This document shows positions 1 to 8,414 of a stretch of DNA of 64,000 bases, piece after piece. How positions within the stretch are numbered: the first letter of the stretch is position 1; every line of letters starts with the position of its first letter. Source of the stretch: Mycolicibacillus parakoreensis (GTDB lineage: Bacteria > Actinomycetota > Actinomycetes > Mycobacteriales > Mycobacteriaceae); assembly GCF_022370835.2 (NCBI RefSeq), contig NZ_CP092365.1:3857564-3921563 (forward strand), read 5' to 3'. The notes beneath the pieces were generated by a model, which saw nothing but the letters and a program-made list of their open reading frames with translations, ran no database searches and was not told where the DNA came from. Both the position numbers and the translations under genes were made by a program.

Positions 1-589
1 GATCAACTACGTGTCGACCTCGCGGCCCGGCTCGAACTTCGGGGCCAAGCCGATCACCCGCCCCTACGCGCAGTCGCTGACCGCCGCGGGGCTGGTCATC
101 GTCAGCAACTACCAGTACGGCAAGCCCGGCGGCACCGCCCCGTCGGATTTCACCCGCGGGTATGCCGGCGGGGTCGCCGATGCGCGCACCGCCTGGAAGA
201 TCCACACCGCCGCCGGCGGCGGGCAGAGTGCGCCGATCTTCTTCAGCGTCGACGACGACATCGACCGCCACACCTGGGACACGGTGGCGCTGCCGTGGTT
301 TCGCGGCATCAACTCCGTGCTCGGGGTGCAGCGCACCGGGGTCTACGGCGGGGTCGACGTGTGCCAGTGGGCCGGCGCGGCCGGGGTGATCGGCAATTCG
401 CGCACCCCCGGGCACCGGTGGGCCTGGCAGACCCGGTCGTGGTCCAACGGGCGCCGTGACCCGGCCGCGGTGCTGTTTCAGCGCATCGTGAGCACCGCGT
501 CGAGTCCGGGTCCGATCGTCGGCGGCATCGAGGTCGACGTCAACGATGTGCTGGCCGCCGACTGCGGGCAGTGGAACCTGCACCCCTAA
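1..589 (+). CDS. DUF1906 (glycoside-hydrolase-like) protein, 5' partial
   Basis: This is the C-terminal part of a DUF1906 protein, the family that includes mycobacterial Rv2525c. The reading frame is open from base 2 (ile-asn-tyr-val) and the GTG at 11 lies inside it, so the true start is upstream of the window. The family has a TIM-barrel fold resembling glycoside hydrolases acting on peptidoglycan or other glycans. Recognisable here are the strand-turn pattern FFSVDDDID near the middle, GVYGG after it, and the terminal EVDVNDV, whose acidic residues sit where the family has its putative active-site Asp/Glu. The substrate is unknown. It is convergent with the next gene and overlaps it by 4 bp at the stop codons. 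Confidence 0.75.
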   Translation, partial: INYVSTSRPGSNFGAKPITRPYAQSLTAAGLVIVSNYQYGKPGGTAPSDFTRGYAGGVADARTAWKIHTAAGGGQSAPIFFSVDDDIDRHTWDTVALPWFRGINSVLGVQRTGVYGGVDVCQWAGAAGVIGNSRTPGHRWAWQTRSWSNGRRDPAAVLFQRIVSTASSPGPIVGGIEVDVNDVLAADCGQWNLHP

Positions 590-996
590 CTGCGGGCGCG
601 GACCCCGCGCAGCAGCCCGTTGGTGGCCACGACGTGCAGCCGGGTCCCGATCACCAGGGCCCGGTACACCCCGCCGAGGACCCCGGGGAACTCCGCGTAG
701 CTGCGGGCGTGCAGCGTGGTGGCCCCGGCCGGGCCGTCGGTGAGGTCGAACACGAGCCGATAGCGCGAGAAGCGATGGCGGCCGGCCAGACCCAGTCGCC
801 GGTTCTCGATCGCCTCGACGACCTCGAAGCCTTCGCGCGGGTGCGGACCGAGCAGGGCGACCAGCGGATTGCGTTGCGCGCTTGTCAGCATCGACCGCGT
901 GTGCTGCTGCAGCGCGGCCCAGACCCGCTCTCGCGGGGCGTCGATGCGCACCGAGTGCTCATCGATGTAGGAAAGCCCCGGGTCGGCGGTGTCCAC
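586..996 (-). CDS. SRPBCC-fold (polyketide cyclase/START-like) small protein
   Basis: A 136-residue protein with the opening of an SRPBCC/START-like ligand-binding fold: a first strand with the motif HSVRIDAPRERVWAAL, then alternating strands and a long C-terminal helix (GGVYRALVIGTRLHV). Such proteins bind small hydrophobic ligands, but nothing in the sequence names the ligand. GTG at 996 is chosen because the fold begins directly after it and the preceding PPE gene stops only 10 bp upstream; GAGTAGG serves as a weak ribosome site. It is the second gene of the PPE operon and would share its regulation by the two upstream Zur-like boxes. Function is unassigned. Confidence 0.7.
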   Translation of the reverse strand: MDTADPGLSYIDEHSVRIDAPRERVWAALQQHTRSMLTSAQRNPLVALLGPHPREGFEVVEAIENRRLGLAGRHRFSRYRLVFDLTDGPAGATTLHARSYAEFPGVLGGVYRALVIGTRLHVVATNGLLRGVRARS

Positions 997-1006
997 GAAT
1001 CGTAAC

Positions 1007-2512
1007 CTACTCGGCTCGCGGATCGTCGCCCCACCCGTCGGGCAGCAGCGGGACCTGCCCGGCGGTGTCCTGCTCGGCGCTGCCGACGGTGACCATCCCG
1101 GCCGCCGTGCGGGGGGAGTCGGTTGCGGTGCCCGCGAACCCGAGCGGGCCGGCGTCACGGGTGGAGGCGCGCACCGGGTCGGGGCCCGGGGGCGGTGTCG
1201 GACTCCACTCCGCGGTGACCTTGACGTCCATGTCGGCGTACTCGTCGCCGTGCCCGCGCCGTGCGCGGCGGTGGCGGCGCCGGGTGTGTGCCCGGCGGCG
1301 GGCCTCGGCGGCGGCCGCCGCTCCGGGCGCGGCCGCATCCTCGGACGCGGGGTCCCGGCGTCGTGCGCGGGTCGTGGTGTGCGTTCTCCGCGTCGCCGCG
1401 ACCACCGCCGGCGGTCCCAGCAGGTAGGGCGGGCCGGCTCCCGGCGCGCCCGGCGCGGGCGAGGCCGGCGGCGGCGCCGTGGGGGCGGCGGCCGCCGGTG
1501 CCGGCGCCGGGGCCGGCGCGGCGGCCGGGGCCGGCGAGAGCGGTGCGGGGCTCGGCGCGGTGCCGGGTGCGCCCGGGGAGACCGCCAAGCCCGGGGTCGG
1601 CTCGCCCACCCCACCCGGGATCGTCGCCGCGGCGGCGGGCGCCGCCCCCGCCAGGCCCGCCAGCCCGGCGAGGCCGCCCACCCAGCCCAGGTTGGCGATC
1701 GCCATGGTCATCGCCGGCCCCAGCAGCGCGGGGGCGAACTGGAGTGCGGTGGTGAGCAGTTGGCTGGCGTGGAAGGCCAGATCGGCCATGACCATCGGGA
1801 GGAACTCCGCGAACGCCGCGGGGTCGGTCACCAGCAATTCGGCCAGCCGCTGAAAGTTCTCCACCTGTTCCAGGCCGACGTCGGTCCACCACTCCGGGTC
1901 GGTCGGCGAGAGCTCCCCGTCGTGAGCGCCGTCCCCGTCCCCGTGGTCATGGTCGTGGTCGTGGTCGTGGTCGGCGTGAACGATCTGGGGGGCCGGTGGG
2001 GTCTGCGGGCTGCTGGCCACCGCGGTGTCGCCGACCGCCTGATAGGTGCTCATCGTGGTGGCGGCCTGCACCCACATCCGCGCGTAGTCGGCTTCGTTGA
2101 CGGCGATCGGGATGGTGTTGATCCCGAAGAAGTTCGTCGCGAGCAGGGTGGCGTGGGTCGCGTGGTTGGCGGCCAGCTCCGCCAGCGTGGGCATGGTGGC
2201 CAGCGCGGTGGCGTAGCCGGCCGCGGCGACGTCGTGCTGGGCGGCCCGGGCCGCGCTGTCGGTGCCGGCCTGCGTCAGCCACTGCAGATACGGCAGGTGG
2301 GCGGCCACGTACTGCACGGCGGTCGGCCCCTGCCAGGCACCGGCGTGCACCGCGCCCAGGGTGGCGAGGAGTTCCTGCGCGATGCTCGCGTAGTGCGTGC
2401 TCAACTGCGCCCACGCCGCGGAGGCGGCGAGCAGCGCGCCCGGTCCCGCGCCGCTGGACAACAACCCCGAGTGCACCTCGGGGGGCATCGCCATCCACAC
2501 CGGGGCGCTCAC
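1007..2512 (-). CDS. PPE family protein (PPE-PPW type) with His/Asp-rich segment
   Basis: A 501-residue PPE protein. Residues 1-175 form the PPE domain: [12 protein letters not shown] start, the GAWQGP WxG-like turn, and the [17 protein letters not shown] block. The C-terminal end carries GFAGTA followed by VPLLPDGW, the marks of the PPE-PPW subgroup. Between them, around residues 179-200, lies an Asp-His repeat with about eight His and many Asp, then a Pro/Ala-rich linker and an Arg/His-rich patch. Family members are exported by ESX systems to the cell surface. No PE partner gene is adjacent. The start is GTG at 2512, which overlaps the stop of a short upstream frame. Two Zur-like boxes lie 127-194 bp upstream, so the His/Asp tract suggests a zinc-binding or zinc-uptake role; that is inference. 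M. tuberculosis PPE3 is a known Zur-regulated relative in principle. Confidence 0.88.
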   Translation of the reverse strand: MSAPVWMAMPPEVHSGLLSSGAGPGALLAASAAWAQLSTHYASIAQELLATLGAVHAGAWQGPTAVQYVAAHLPYLQWLTQAGTDSAARAAQHDVAAAGYATALATMPTLAELAANHATHATLLATNFFGINTIPIAVNEADYARMWVQAATTMSTYQAVGDTAVASSPQTPPAPQIVHADHDHDHDHDHGDGDGAHDGELSPTDPEWWTDVGLEQVENFQRLAELLVTDPAAFAEFLPMVMADLAFHASQLLTTALQFAPALLGPAMTMAIANLGWVGGLAGLAGLAGAAPAAAATIPGGVGEPTPGLAVSPGAPGTAPSPAPLSPAPAAAPAPAPAPAAAAPTAPPPASPAPGAPGAGPPYLLGPPAVVAATRRTHTTTRARRRDPASEDAAAPGAAAAAEARRRAHTRRRHRRARRGHGDEYADMDVKVTAEWSPTPPPGPDPVRASTRDAGPLGFAGTATDSPRTAAGMVTVGSAEQDTAGQVPLLPDGWGDDPRAE

Positions 2513-2638
2513 CGCGGTCCGCCTTCACCGCGGGGGTCGTCGACACCCGGGCCCGGGGTCGGCACGTCGAGCGGATCGCACGCGAACAACGGAAGCCTCC
2601 CTCGGTACCGACGACAGGTGATGACCAGATGACGACAA

Positions 2639-2653
2639 TGACAATCATTGCCA
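2639..2653. promoter_or_regulatory. Zur-like box 1
   Basis: The 15-bp site TGACAATCATTGCCA fits the mycobacterial Zur core TGANAATNATTNTCA with one mismatch and sits inside a perfect 15-bp palindrome (CAATGA-CAA-TCATTG, 2636-2650). It lies upstream of the minus-strand PPE gene. Zur represses zinc-acquisition genes when zinc is plentiful. Confidence 0.65.
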
Positions 2654-2691
2654 GTAGAGCTGGCGGGAACATTACCGCACCGCCGCCTTAA

Positions 2692-2706
2692 TGACAACGA
2701 TTATCA
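2692..2706. promoter_or_regulatory. Zur-like box 2
   Basis: TGACAACGATTATCA matches TGANAATNATTNTCA with one mismatch and is the core of a 21-bp imperfect palindrome (TAATGA...TCATTA, 2689-2709). It is 53 bp from box 1, between the PPE gene and the tetR gene, both transcribed on the minus strand. The 2693-2764 stretch otherwise holds no gene. Confidence 0.65.
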
Positions 2707-2764
2707 TTACCGGGTGTGCCGCGGCGGCGCGTCCGCCCGGCGCCGGGGTCGGTGGGCCGCCGGC

Positions 2765-3436
2765 TCACACCCCCGGGCGGCGCGCCTGCAGCCGACGGTC
2801 GAGCCCGGCGATCACCACATCGACACTGAACTCGAAATCGGCGGCGTCGGTGTCGGCGCGGGCCGAGACCACCTGTGCCAGCAGCGGGTAGCGCCCCGTC
2901 GGCAGCTCGCCGAGGGCCCGCGCCACCTCCGGGGCCTGGTGGAGTCTGGACTGCTCGTCGCCGAGCAGATCATGGGCCGCCGTGTAGGCGATCCCGGAGG
3001 CCAGGGTCAGCGCCTGGCCGGCCTCATCGACGGTGAACCCGGCGCCGACCAGGGCCTCAAGCACCCGTTCGGCCACGGCCAGGCTCCCGGTGGAGCGCAA
3101 CCGCAACGGCGCGTCGGGCACGCCGACCCGGACGACGCCGTGGTGGATGGCCACGGTGTAGGCGCGCAGCAGGTCGGGCCAGGGCGCGTCGTGGGGCAGG
3201 CGCTCCCGGGCGATCTGCGCCTCGAACAGGTGGGTGACCACCAGCTCGAGCAGGCCGCCCCGGTCCCCGACGTAGTAGTGCAGGGCGGTGCGGTCGACGC
3301 CCAGCGCATCGGCGACCGCCTGCATGGTCAGCCGGCCGGGCGCCAGCGACAGCGCCGCGGCCACGATCCGGTCCCGGTCGATCCGCGGCGGGCGGCCGCG
3401 ACGCCCGCCCGGCGAGCCGGCGCCCTGCGTTGGCAT
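2765..3436 (-). CDS. TetR family transcriptional regulator
   Basis: A 223-residue TetR-type repressor. After a Gly/Arg-rich start (GGRRGRPPRIDRDRIVAAAL) comes the helix-turn-helix TMQAVADALGVDRTALHYYVGDRGGLLELV, typical of the family's DNA-binding domain, and an all-helical ligand-binding domain with the TetR_C-like segment ending in VDVVIAGLDRRL. ATG at 3436 is chosen because the DNA-binding domain begins right after it; longer upstream starts would run through the intergenic region. It is divergent from the dehydrogenase gene at 3582, and the palindrome at 3545-3562 is the likely operator. The ligand is unknown. Confidence 0.85.
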   Translation of the reverse strand: MPTQGAGSPGGRRGRPPRIDRDRIVAAALSLAPGRLTMQAVADALGVDRTALHYYVGDRGGLLELVVTHLFEAQIARERLPHDAPWPDLLRAYTVAIHHGVVRVGVPDAPLRLRSTGSLAVAERVLEALVGAGFTVDEAGQALTLASGIAYTAAHDLLGDEQSRLHQAPEVARALGELPTGRYPLLAQVVSARADTDAADFEFSVDVVIAGLDRRLQARRPGV

Positions 3437-3544
3437 CTGCACCGCACGACGATATCGACCGCCCCGCGACCGACGTTCGTCACCGGCGACAAGCCCCGGG
3501 TTCATGGGGCATTCCCGCCACGATCCGCCCGGCGGTGGGATATA

Positions 3545-3562
3545 TTTCCACGGTCGTGAAAA
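3545..3562. promoter_or_regulatory. palindrome, candidate TetR operator
   Basis: An 18-bp near-perfect inverted repeat, TTTcCACGgtCGTGaAAA, in the spacer between the divergent tetR gene (start 3436) and the dehydrogenase gene (start 3582). It lies 20 bp before the dehydrogenase start codon, where a bound repressor would block transcription. Assignment to this TetR is inferred from position only. Confidence 0.5.
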
Positions 3563-3581
3563 ATAGCGGAGGGGAGCGCGG

Positions 3582-4619
3582 ATGCGCATCATTCAGTGGA
3601 CTACGGGCAAGGTCGGCACGCTGAGCCTGCGCGCCGTCCTCGACGACCCGCGCCTCGAGCTCGCCGGGGTCTACGCCTATTCCGACGCCAAGGCCGGCGT
3701 GGACGCCGGACGGCTCTGCGGCCGGCCGGACACCGGGGTCACCGCCACCGGCGACATCGACGCCCTGCTGGCGGCGGGGGCCGACACGGTGATCTACACG
3801 CCGTTCATGGCCGACCTCGACCACGTGGTGCGGCTGCTCGAGAGCGGCCTGGACGTCATCAGCACCAACCTGTTCCTCAACGTCGGCGGGATCCAGGGCG
3901 AGACCGAGCAGCGCCTCGCCGACGCCTGCGAACGCGGACAGAGTTCGCTGCACATCACCGGCATCAACCCCGGCTGGGTCAACGCGATCACCGCCGCGTT
4001 GACCGGCGTCTGCCGCGACGTGCAGCGGGTGTCCATCTACGAATCGGCCGATGTGTCGGTCTACGAGTCGGCGGAGACCTGGCAGGCGCTGGGGATCTCG
4101 CGCGCCGAGATCACCCCGGACCTCGCCGAGGTCGCCAAACTGTGGATGAGCACCTTCCGCGACTCCGTCGAGCGCATGGCGGTCGCGCTGGGTTTCACCC
4201 TGACCGACCTCGACTTCGACATCGAGTACGCGACCGCCTCCGAGACCGTCGACCTGGGGTGGCTGACCATCGACAAGGACACCGCCGCGGCGCTGCGCGG
4301 CGCGTGGAGCGGCAAGGTGGACGGCAGAACCGTCATCTATTCGCGGGTCGCGTGGTATCTCACCACCAAGCTCAACGAGGGCTGGGAATTCGACGACGAC
4401 CACCACAACATCGTCATCGACGGCGAGCCGGCGGTGCACACACGCATCCGCTTCATCGCGCCGCAGAGCTGGGGCAATCACGAATGGGACACCATGACGG
4501 CGATGCCGGCGGTCAACACCGTCTTCGACGTCGCCGCGGCCCCGCCCGGCATCCTGAGCCTCAAAGACGTCGGTCTGCCCTGCGCCCCGGCGGGGGTGTG
4601 GATGGGCGCGCGAACCTAA
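3582..4619 (+). CDS. DapB-like NAD(P)-dependent dehydrogenase
   Basis: A 345-residue protein of the dihydrodipicolinate-reductase-like (2,4-diaminopentanoate dehydrogenase-like) group common in mycobacteria. The N-terminus RIIQWTTGKVGTLSLRAVL is the usual Rossmann opening with the degenerate GxxG turn, followed by VYAYSDAKAG, a YTPFMADLD loop and the HITGINPGWVN segment. The C-terminal half is an alpha/beta domain ending in a conserved PAGVWMGART. The ATG at 3582 has a strong GGAGGGGAG ribosome site. Real substrates of these mycobacterial paralogues are not known; amino-acid-derived or lipid-derived carbonyls are possible. It is probably controlled by the divergent TetR. Confidence 0.8.
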   Translation: MRIIQWTTGKVGTLSLRAVLDDPRLELAGVYAYSDAKAGVDAGRLCGRPDTGVTATGDIDALLAAGADTVIYTPFMADLDHVVRLLESGLDVISTNLFLNVGGIQGETEQRLADACERGQSSLHITGINPGWVNAITAALTGVCRDVQRVSIYESADVSVYESAETWQALGISRAEITPDLAEVAKLWMSTFRDSVERMAVALGFTLTDLDFDIEYATASETVDLGWLTIDKDTAAALRGAWSGKVDGRTVIYSRVAWYLTTKLNEGWEFDDDHHNIVIDGEPAVHTRIRFIAPQSWGNHEWDTMTAMPAVNTVFDVAAAPPGILSLKDVGLPCAPAGVWMGART

Positions 4620-4645
4620 GGGCCGCGACCGGCTCGAGGAATCGC

Positions 4646-6010
4646 TCAGGACGAGGTGACCGCGGCCATCTTCGCGGCGTTCGCCAGCGATTCCAGCGGC
4701 GAGGGGTGCCAGACCGGCATCGCGGCGAGTTCGCCGAGATTCGTGCCGGTTTGCATGAAGGCGGCGGCCGCTTCGGCGATCTGCGCGGCCCCGGATCCGA
4801 CCGCGTGGACACCGAGCAGGTTTCCGTCGGCGCCCGCGATCACCTTGACCGCACCGGGAATCGCGCCGCTGATCAGGTTGCCGGGCACCGAATCGAGGTC
4901 GAGGAACCCGACCTTGACCGCGCCGTGGCGTTGCACGGCGGTCTGCTCGTCGATGCCGGCGAAGGCGATGTCGGTGTGCAACCGCAGAACGACCGGCTCC
5001 ACGATCTCCGGATAACTCGCGGCGCCGCCGGCGGCGTTGGTGCCCGCGATCCGGCCGCTGCGCTGGGCCGACGTCGTCAGCGAACTCCCGCCGATCAAAT
5101 CTCCCGCGGCATAGATGTGGGGCACGGCCGTGGCGAGGCGTTCATCGACTCGCACGGGCACACGGGAGTCCAGGCCGGCGGCGTCGCTGTTGAGACCCTC
5201 GAGCGAGACGTATCGGACGTCGGTCATGACGACGCAGTCCGGCTGCAGCACCTCCTGCGGCGAGTTCGGCGAGACCACCACCCCGGCGGTCGATCCGGTC
5301 AGCGGCGCCTCAAGCCGCACCGAACACCCGATGGTTTCCAGCGCGTCGACGACGTAGTGCTGCAGATCGGCGTCCAGGCCGGCCACCACCCGGTCGCCGG
5401 CTGTGGCGAACGTCGCCTCCGACCCCAGGGCGGCCAGCAGATAGGCGTACTCGATGGCGAAGTCGACCAATCCGGTGTTGCGCCCGCCGACCACCAGCGC
5501 CGTGGCCGGGACCTGCGTCCATTCCTGGACCACGTCCGGGGTGACCACCGCGTCGGCGGGCACGCCGTCGAACGTGGGGTCCCGCCACCGCGCACCGGTG
5601 GCCAAGACCACCGAGCCGGCCCGAATCCGGTGGTGGGACTCGACGGCGATGGTGTGCGCGTCGACGAACGAGGCGTGGCCGCTCAGGTGCGCGATGCCGG
5701 CGTCGCGAAGCCGTCGCACCAGGCTCTCGCCGATCTCGCGGACCAGGGCGCGTTTGCGCCGGGACAGCGCCCCGACCTGCGGTGCGCCGATGTCGGCGAG
5801 CACCTTCTCCGCGGTCAGCACCGAGACCGCGAAGGCACTGTTCGCGGCGTTGAGGAAGATCTCGGTCGGGATGCAGGTGGCGTTCACGCAGGTGCCGCCG
5901 AGCTTCTCCTGCTCGATCAGCGCCACCGACGCACCGGCGGCGGCCGCCGCACCCGCCGCGGCGATCCCGGCGGGACCACCGCCGATGACGACGACGTCGT
6001 AGCTGTCCAT
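4646..6010 (-). CDS. FAD-dependent pyridine nucleotide-disulfide oxidoreductase
   Basis: A 454-residue flavoprotein of the mercuric reductase/dihydrolipoamide dehydrogenase family. Residues 1-35 hold the FAD-binding DVVVIGGGPAGIAAAG motif; GGTCVNATCIPTE at about residue 40 has the redox-active C-x4-C pair, though the usual Lys after CIPT is Glu. A second Rossmann motif follows (VVGGRNTGLVDFA, with altered glycines), then the FAD-binding IYAAGDLIGG. The C-terminal WHPSPLES resembles the catalytic HPTxxE block. ATG at 6010 is chosen because GGAGGTG lies 8 nt upstream. It is divergent from the ArsR-rhodanese gene, suggesting a role in sulfur, disulfide or metal redox chemistry; the substrate is not determinable. 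Confidence 0.85.
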   Translation of the reverse strand: MDSYDVVVIGGGPAGIAAAGAAAAAGASVALIEQEKLGGTCVNATCIPTEIFLNAANSAFAVSVLTAEKVLADIGAPQVGALSRRKRALVREIGESLVRRLRDAGIAHLSGHASFVDAHTIAVESHHRIRAGSVVLATGARWRDPTFDGVPADAVVTPDVVQEWTQVPATALVVGGRNTGLVDFAIEYAYLLAALGSEATFATAGDRVVAGLDADLQHYVVDALETIGCSVRLEAPLTGSTAGVVVSPNSPQEVLQPDCVVMTDVRYVSLEGLNSDAAGLDSRVPVRVDERLATAVPHIYAAGDLIGGSSLTTSAQRSGRIAGTNAAGGAASYPEIVEPVVLRLHTDIAFAGIDEQTAVQRHGAVKVGFLDLDSVPGNLISGAIPGAVKVIAGADGNLLGVHAVGSGAAQIAEAAAAFMQTGTNLGELAAMPVWHPSPLESLANAAKMAAVTSS

Positions 6011-6061
6011 CAACACGCCACCTCCGTGACTCAACGGCGCCGTCCGGGCACCCCGGTCCTG

Positions 6062-6067
6062 TATTAT
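6062..6067 (+). promoter_or_regulatory. -10 element of a leaderless promoter
   Basis: TATTAT is placed so that transcription would start at or next to the ATG at 6076, and no ribosome-binding sequence precedes that ATG. This is the standard mycobacterial leaderless arrangement. The AT-rich stretch between the divergent genes is also where an ArsR protein would bind. Confidence 0.55.
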
Positions 6068-6075
6068 CTAATTCT

Positions 6076-6747
6076 ATGGAATACGGTACCAGTGTCGACG
6101 CGGGGGGCGCGGCGCGCGTCGAGGCGCTCGCGCTTGTCGGGAAGGCCCTCGCCAACGGGCGGCGGCTGCAGTTGCTGGAGATGCTGACGCAGGGTGAGCG
6201 CTCGGTGGAGGCCATCGCCCACGCCTCGCAGACGGCGCTGTCGACGACCTCGGCGCATCTGCAGATCCTTCGGCGCGCAGGTCTGGTGCGCACCCGCCGC
6301 GACGGCACGACGATCTTCTACCGTGTCGCCGGCCCGCAGATCGCGGCGCTGCTCGTCGCCGTCAACCGGGTCGCCCGCGCACACCCGTCCTCGCCCGAGC
6401 CCCAACTCGACGGCGGCGAGTCGGTGCCGGTCATCGACGCGGCCTCGGTCACCGCCGACATGCTGGTGCTCGACGTGCGCCCGCCGCTGGAATACGACGC
6501 CGGGCACTTCCCCGGCGCGGTGTCCATCCCCCTACCCGAACTCGCCGATCGGTGGGCCGAACTCGACCCCGACCGCTACGTGGTCGTCTACTGCCGCAGC
6601 GAATGGTGCGGTTACGCCAGAGAGGCGGCGCGGTTCTTGCGCCGGCAACGGTTCGACGTCGCCGCGATGAGCGAGGGCGTCGTCGAGTGGCAGGCCGGCC
6701 GCCGCGTCGGGCTCACGACCGCCGCGGCGGCCGGCGAGCATTGCTGA
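6076..6747 (+). CDS. ArsR family regulator fused to a rhodanese domain
   Basis: A 223-residue two-domain protein. Residues about 15-95 form an ArsR winged helix (LALVGKALANGRRLQLLEML, then the recognition helix SQTALSTTSAHLQILRRAGLV). Residues about 125-210 form a rhodanese domain with LDVRPPLEYDAGHFPGAVSIP and the active-site loop YCRSEWCGYA, which has the catalytic Cys and a second Cys four residues on. Fusions of this kind are thought to sense sulfane sulfur or related thiol-reactive species; that is inference. It appears leaderless, is divergent from the flavoprotein reductase gene, and its 3' end overlaps the convergent DUF35 gene by 35 bp. Confidence 0.88.
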   Translation: MEYGTSVDAGGAARVEALALVGKALANGRRLQLLEMLTQGERSVEAIAHASQTALSTTSAHLQILRRAGLVRTRRDGTTIFYRVAGPQIAALLVAVNRVARAHPSSPEPQLDGGESVPVIDAASVTADMLVLDVRPPLEYDAGHFPGAVSIPLPELADRWAELDPDRYVVVYCRSEWCGYAREAARFLRRQRFDVAAMSEGVVEWQAGRRVGLTTAAAAGEHC

Positions 6748-7186
6748 CACGCCCCCGACCGTGGCCCCCGGGTGTCTCGGCCGGCTCGTAGCGCAGCATG
6801 GTGACGTCGCCCTCGGGGTGGTCGATGAACACCGGACGCACCGGCATGCCCACCCGCAGGTCGCCGGGCGCGACGTTGACCATTTCGGTCGAGAAGCGGG
6901 GGCCCTCCTCCCATTCGACGATCGCCAGCAGATGCGGAACGGCGTCGGCGAAGTGCGGCCCGACGGGTCGACGCGCGACGGTGAACGCGTAGAGCACACC
7001 GCGCCCCGAGATCTCGCGCCACTGGAGGTCGTCGGCCAGGGTGCGCGGGGCCCGCACCCGGGGGTAGAACACGTATTCGCCGGTCGACGGCGAGTACTGG
7101 ATGACGATGCGGCGTTGGGCCAACCCGTCCCAGAACGGAGCGGTGGTCGGCGTCTTCACCGGTAGGGGGCGCGGCAACTCGGTCAT
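6713..7186 (-). CDS. OB-fold/Zn-ribbon-like DUF35 protein (thiolase partner)
   Basis: A 157-residue DUF35-type OB-fold protein (FWDGLAQRRIVIQYSPSTGEYVFYPR, then LYAFTVARRPVGP and the VPHLLAIVEWEEGPR core). In related proteins the N-terminal rubredoxin-like zinc ribbon carries Cys pairs; here the Cys residues are absent, so this is the ribbon-less form. Such proteins act as acyl-CoA binding partners of thiolase/SCP-x-type enzymes encoded next door, as here. The start could be ATG 7186 or GTG 7195, which would overlap the thiolase stop in GTGA; the GGAAGG ribosome site fits neither spacing perfectly. It is the last gene of the four-gene operon. Confidence 0.78.
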   Translation of the reverse strand: MTELPRPLPVKTPTTAPFWDGLAQRRIVIQYSPSTGEYVFYPRVRAPRTLADDLQWREISGRGVLYAFTVARRPVGPHFADAVPHLLAIVEWEEGPRFSTEMVNVAPGDLRVGMPVRPVFIDHPEGDVTMLRYEPAETPGGHGRGRVSNARRPPRRS

Positions 7187-7191
7187 GATCG

Positions 7192-8397
7192 TCACTGCCC
7201 TTCCAGGATGAGTGCGGTCTGCTCGGAGAGGATCCCGCCGTTGCCCGACACGAACGCCCGATGGCAGTCGCCGACCTGCGCCGGGCCCGCCCGGCCCATG
7301 ATCTGGCGCGCGGCGTCGCACACGTGGTGCATCCCGCCGGCCAGGCCGGCCTGGCCGAAGCCGAGTTGACCACCGGCGGTGTTCAGCGGAAAGTCGCCGC
7401 GGAAGGTCAGATCGTGCTCGGCGACGAAGCCCATGCCCTGTCCCTTCGGGCAGAACCCCGCGTCCTCCAGCGACAACAACACCGTGATCGTGTAGCAGTC
7501 GTAGATCGACACCATGTCCATGTCGGCGCGGCGCAGCCCCGACATCGCGAAGGCGGTCTCGGCGGCCTCGGCGATCGGCGTGTGCAACAGGTCGGCGGCG
7601 TAGGTGGGGGTTTTGAACGGCACGTTCTCCCCGAATCCCCGGACCCACACGGGACGGTTGCGCGCGGTCTTCGCCACCTGCGCGTTGGCGACGACCACGG
7701 CCGCGCCCCCCACGCACGGCATGACGATCTCGAGCATGTGCAACGGGTCGGCGATGACCGGACTGGCCAGCACCTCGTCGATCGTCAGCGGCGTGTCATG
7801 CCAGATGGCGCCGTCGGTGTGGTTGGCGTTGACGCGTTGATCGACCACGATCTTGGCCATGGCCCGCTCGTCGTAGCCGAACACCGCACCGTAGCGGGTG
7901 GCGACCTGACCGTACGGACCGTTCTGGCCGAGATTGCCGTAGGGAATCTCGAATTCGGCCTGCGGGGAACCGTACTGGTTGCTCGACGCCCCGAAGTACA
8001 CGGCGTCGCTGAGCGCCTTGGGTTTCGCCTGCGAGGTGGGGGTGATGTAGCGGGCGGGCAGCGCGCAGAGGACGACGTCGCAGATCCCGAGCTCGACCGC
8101 CGCCGCGCGCCAGACCATCGCGGCGGCACTGGCCCCGCCGAGGTCGACCAGTTCCGCGAAGCGCGCTCGCACACCGAGGTATTCGGCCACGGTGGAGGGA
8201 ACGAAGATCTGCGACTCCTCGAGGTGCGAGGTGACGATGCCGTCGACGAGATCAGCGGGCAGGCCGGCGTCGTCCATGGCCGCCGCACCCAGTTCGGCCC
8301 ACTGTTCGAGCGTGAACGGCGCAGGTCGGGCCTTGCTCAGCCGCTCGGGCGCCCATTCGACGTAGCCGACGATGGCCGCCTCACCCTTCAGACCCAT
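7192..8397 (-). CDS. thiolase-like lipid-transfer (SCP-x type) acetyltransferase homologue
   Basis: A 401-residue thiolase-superfamily protein of the mycobacterial lipid-transfer group. Thiolase landmarks are VDGIVTSHLEE, the LVDLGGASAAAMVWRAAA loop where the nucleophilic Cys of true thiolases would stand (Gly-Gly-Ala-Ser here), the DCYTITVLLSLEDAGFCPKG segment, and C-terminal NTAGGQLGFGQAGLAGGMHHV. Loss of the nucleophile suggests it does not act as a classical thiolase but as a retro-aldol or acyl-CoA-binding partner, as for Ltp-type aldolases that pair with a DUF35 protein. GGAAGG precedes the ATG at 8397. It is third in the operon and adjoins the DUF35 gene. Confidence 0.8.
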   Translation of the reverse strand: MGLKGEAAIVGYVEWAPERLSKARPAPFTLEQWAELGAAAMDDAGLPADLVDGIVTSHLEESQIFVPSTVAEYLGVRARFAELVDLGGASAAAMVWRAAAVELGICDVVLCALPARYITPTSQAKPKALSDAVYFGASSNQYGSPQAEFEIPYGNLGQNGPYGQVATRYGAVFGYDERAMAKIVVDQRVNANHTDGAIWHDTPLTIDEVLASPVIADPLHMLEIVMPCVGGAAVVVANAQVAKTARNRPVWVRGFGENVPFKTPTYAADLLHTPIAEAAETAFAMSGLRRADMDMVSIYDCYTITVLLSLEDAGFCPKGQGMGFVAEHDLTFRGDFPLNTAGGQLGFGQAGLAGGMHHVCDAARQIMGRAGPAQVGDCHRAFVSGNGGILSEQTALILEGQ

Positions 8398-8414
8398 GGT
8401 TTCCTTCCTCGTGA

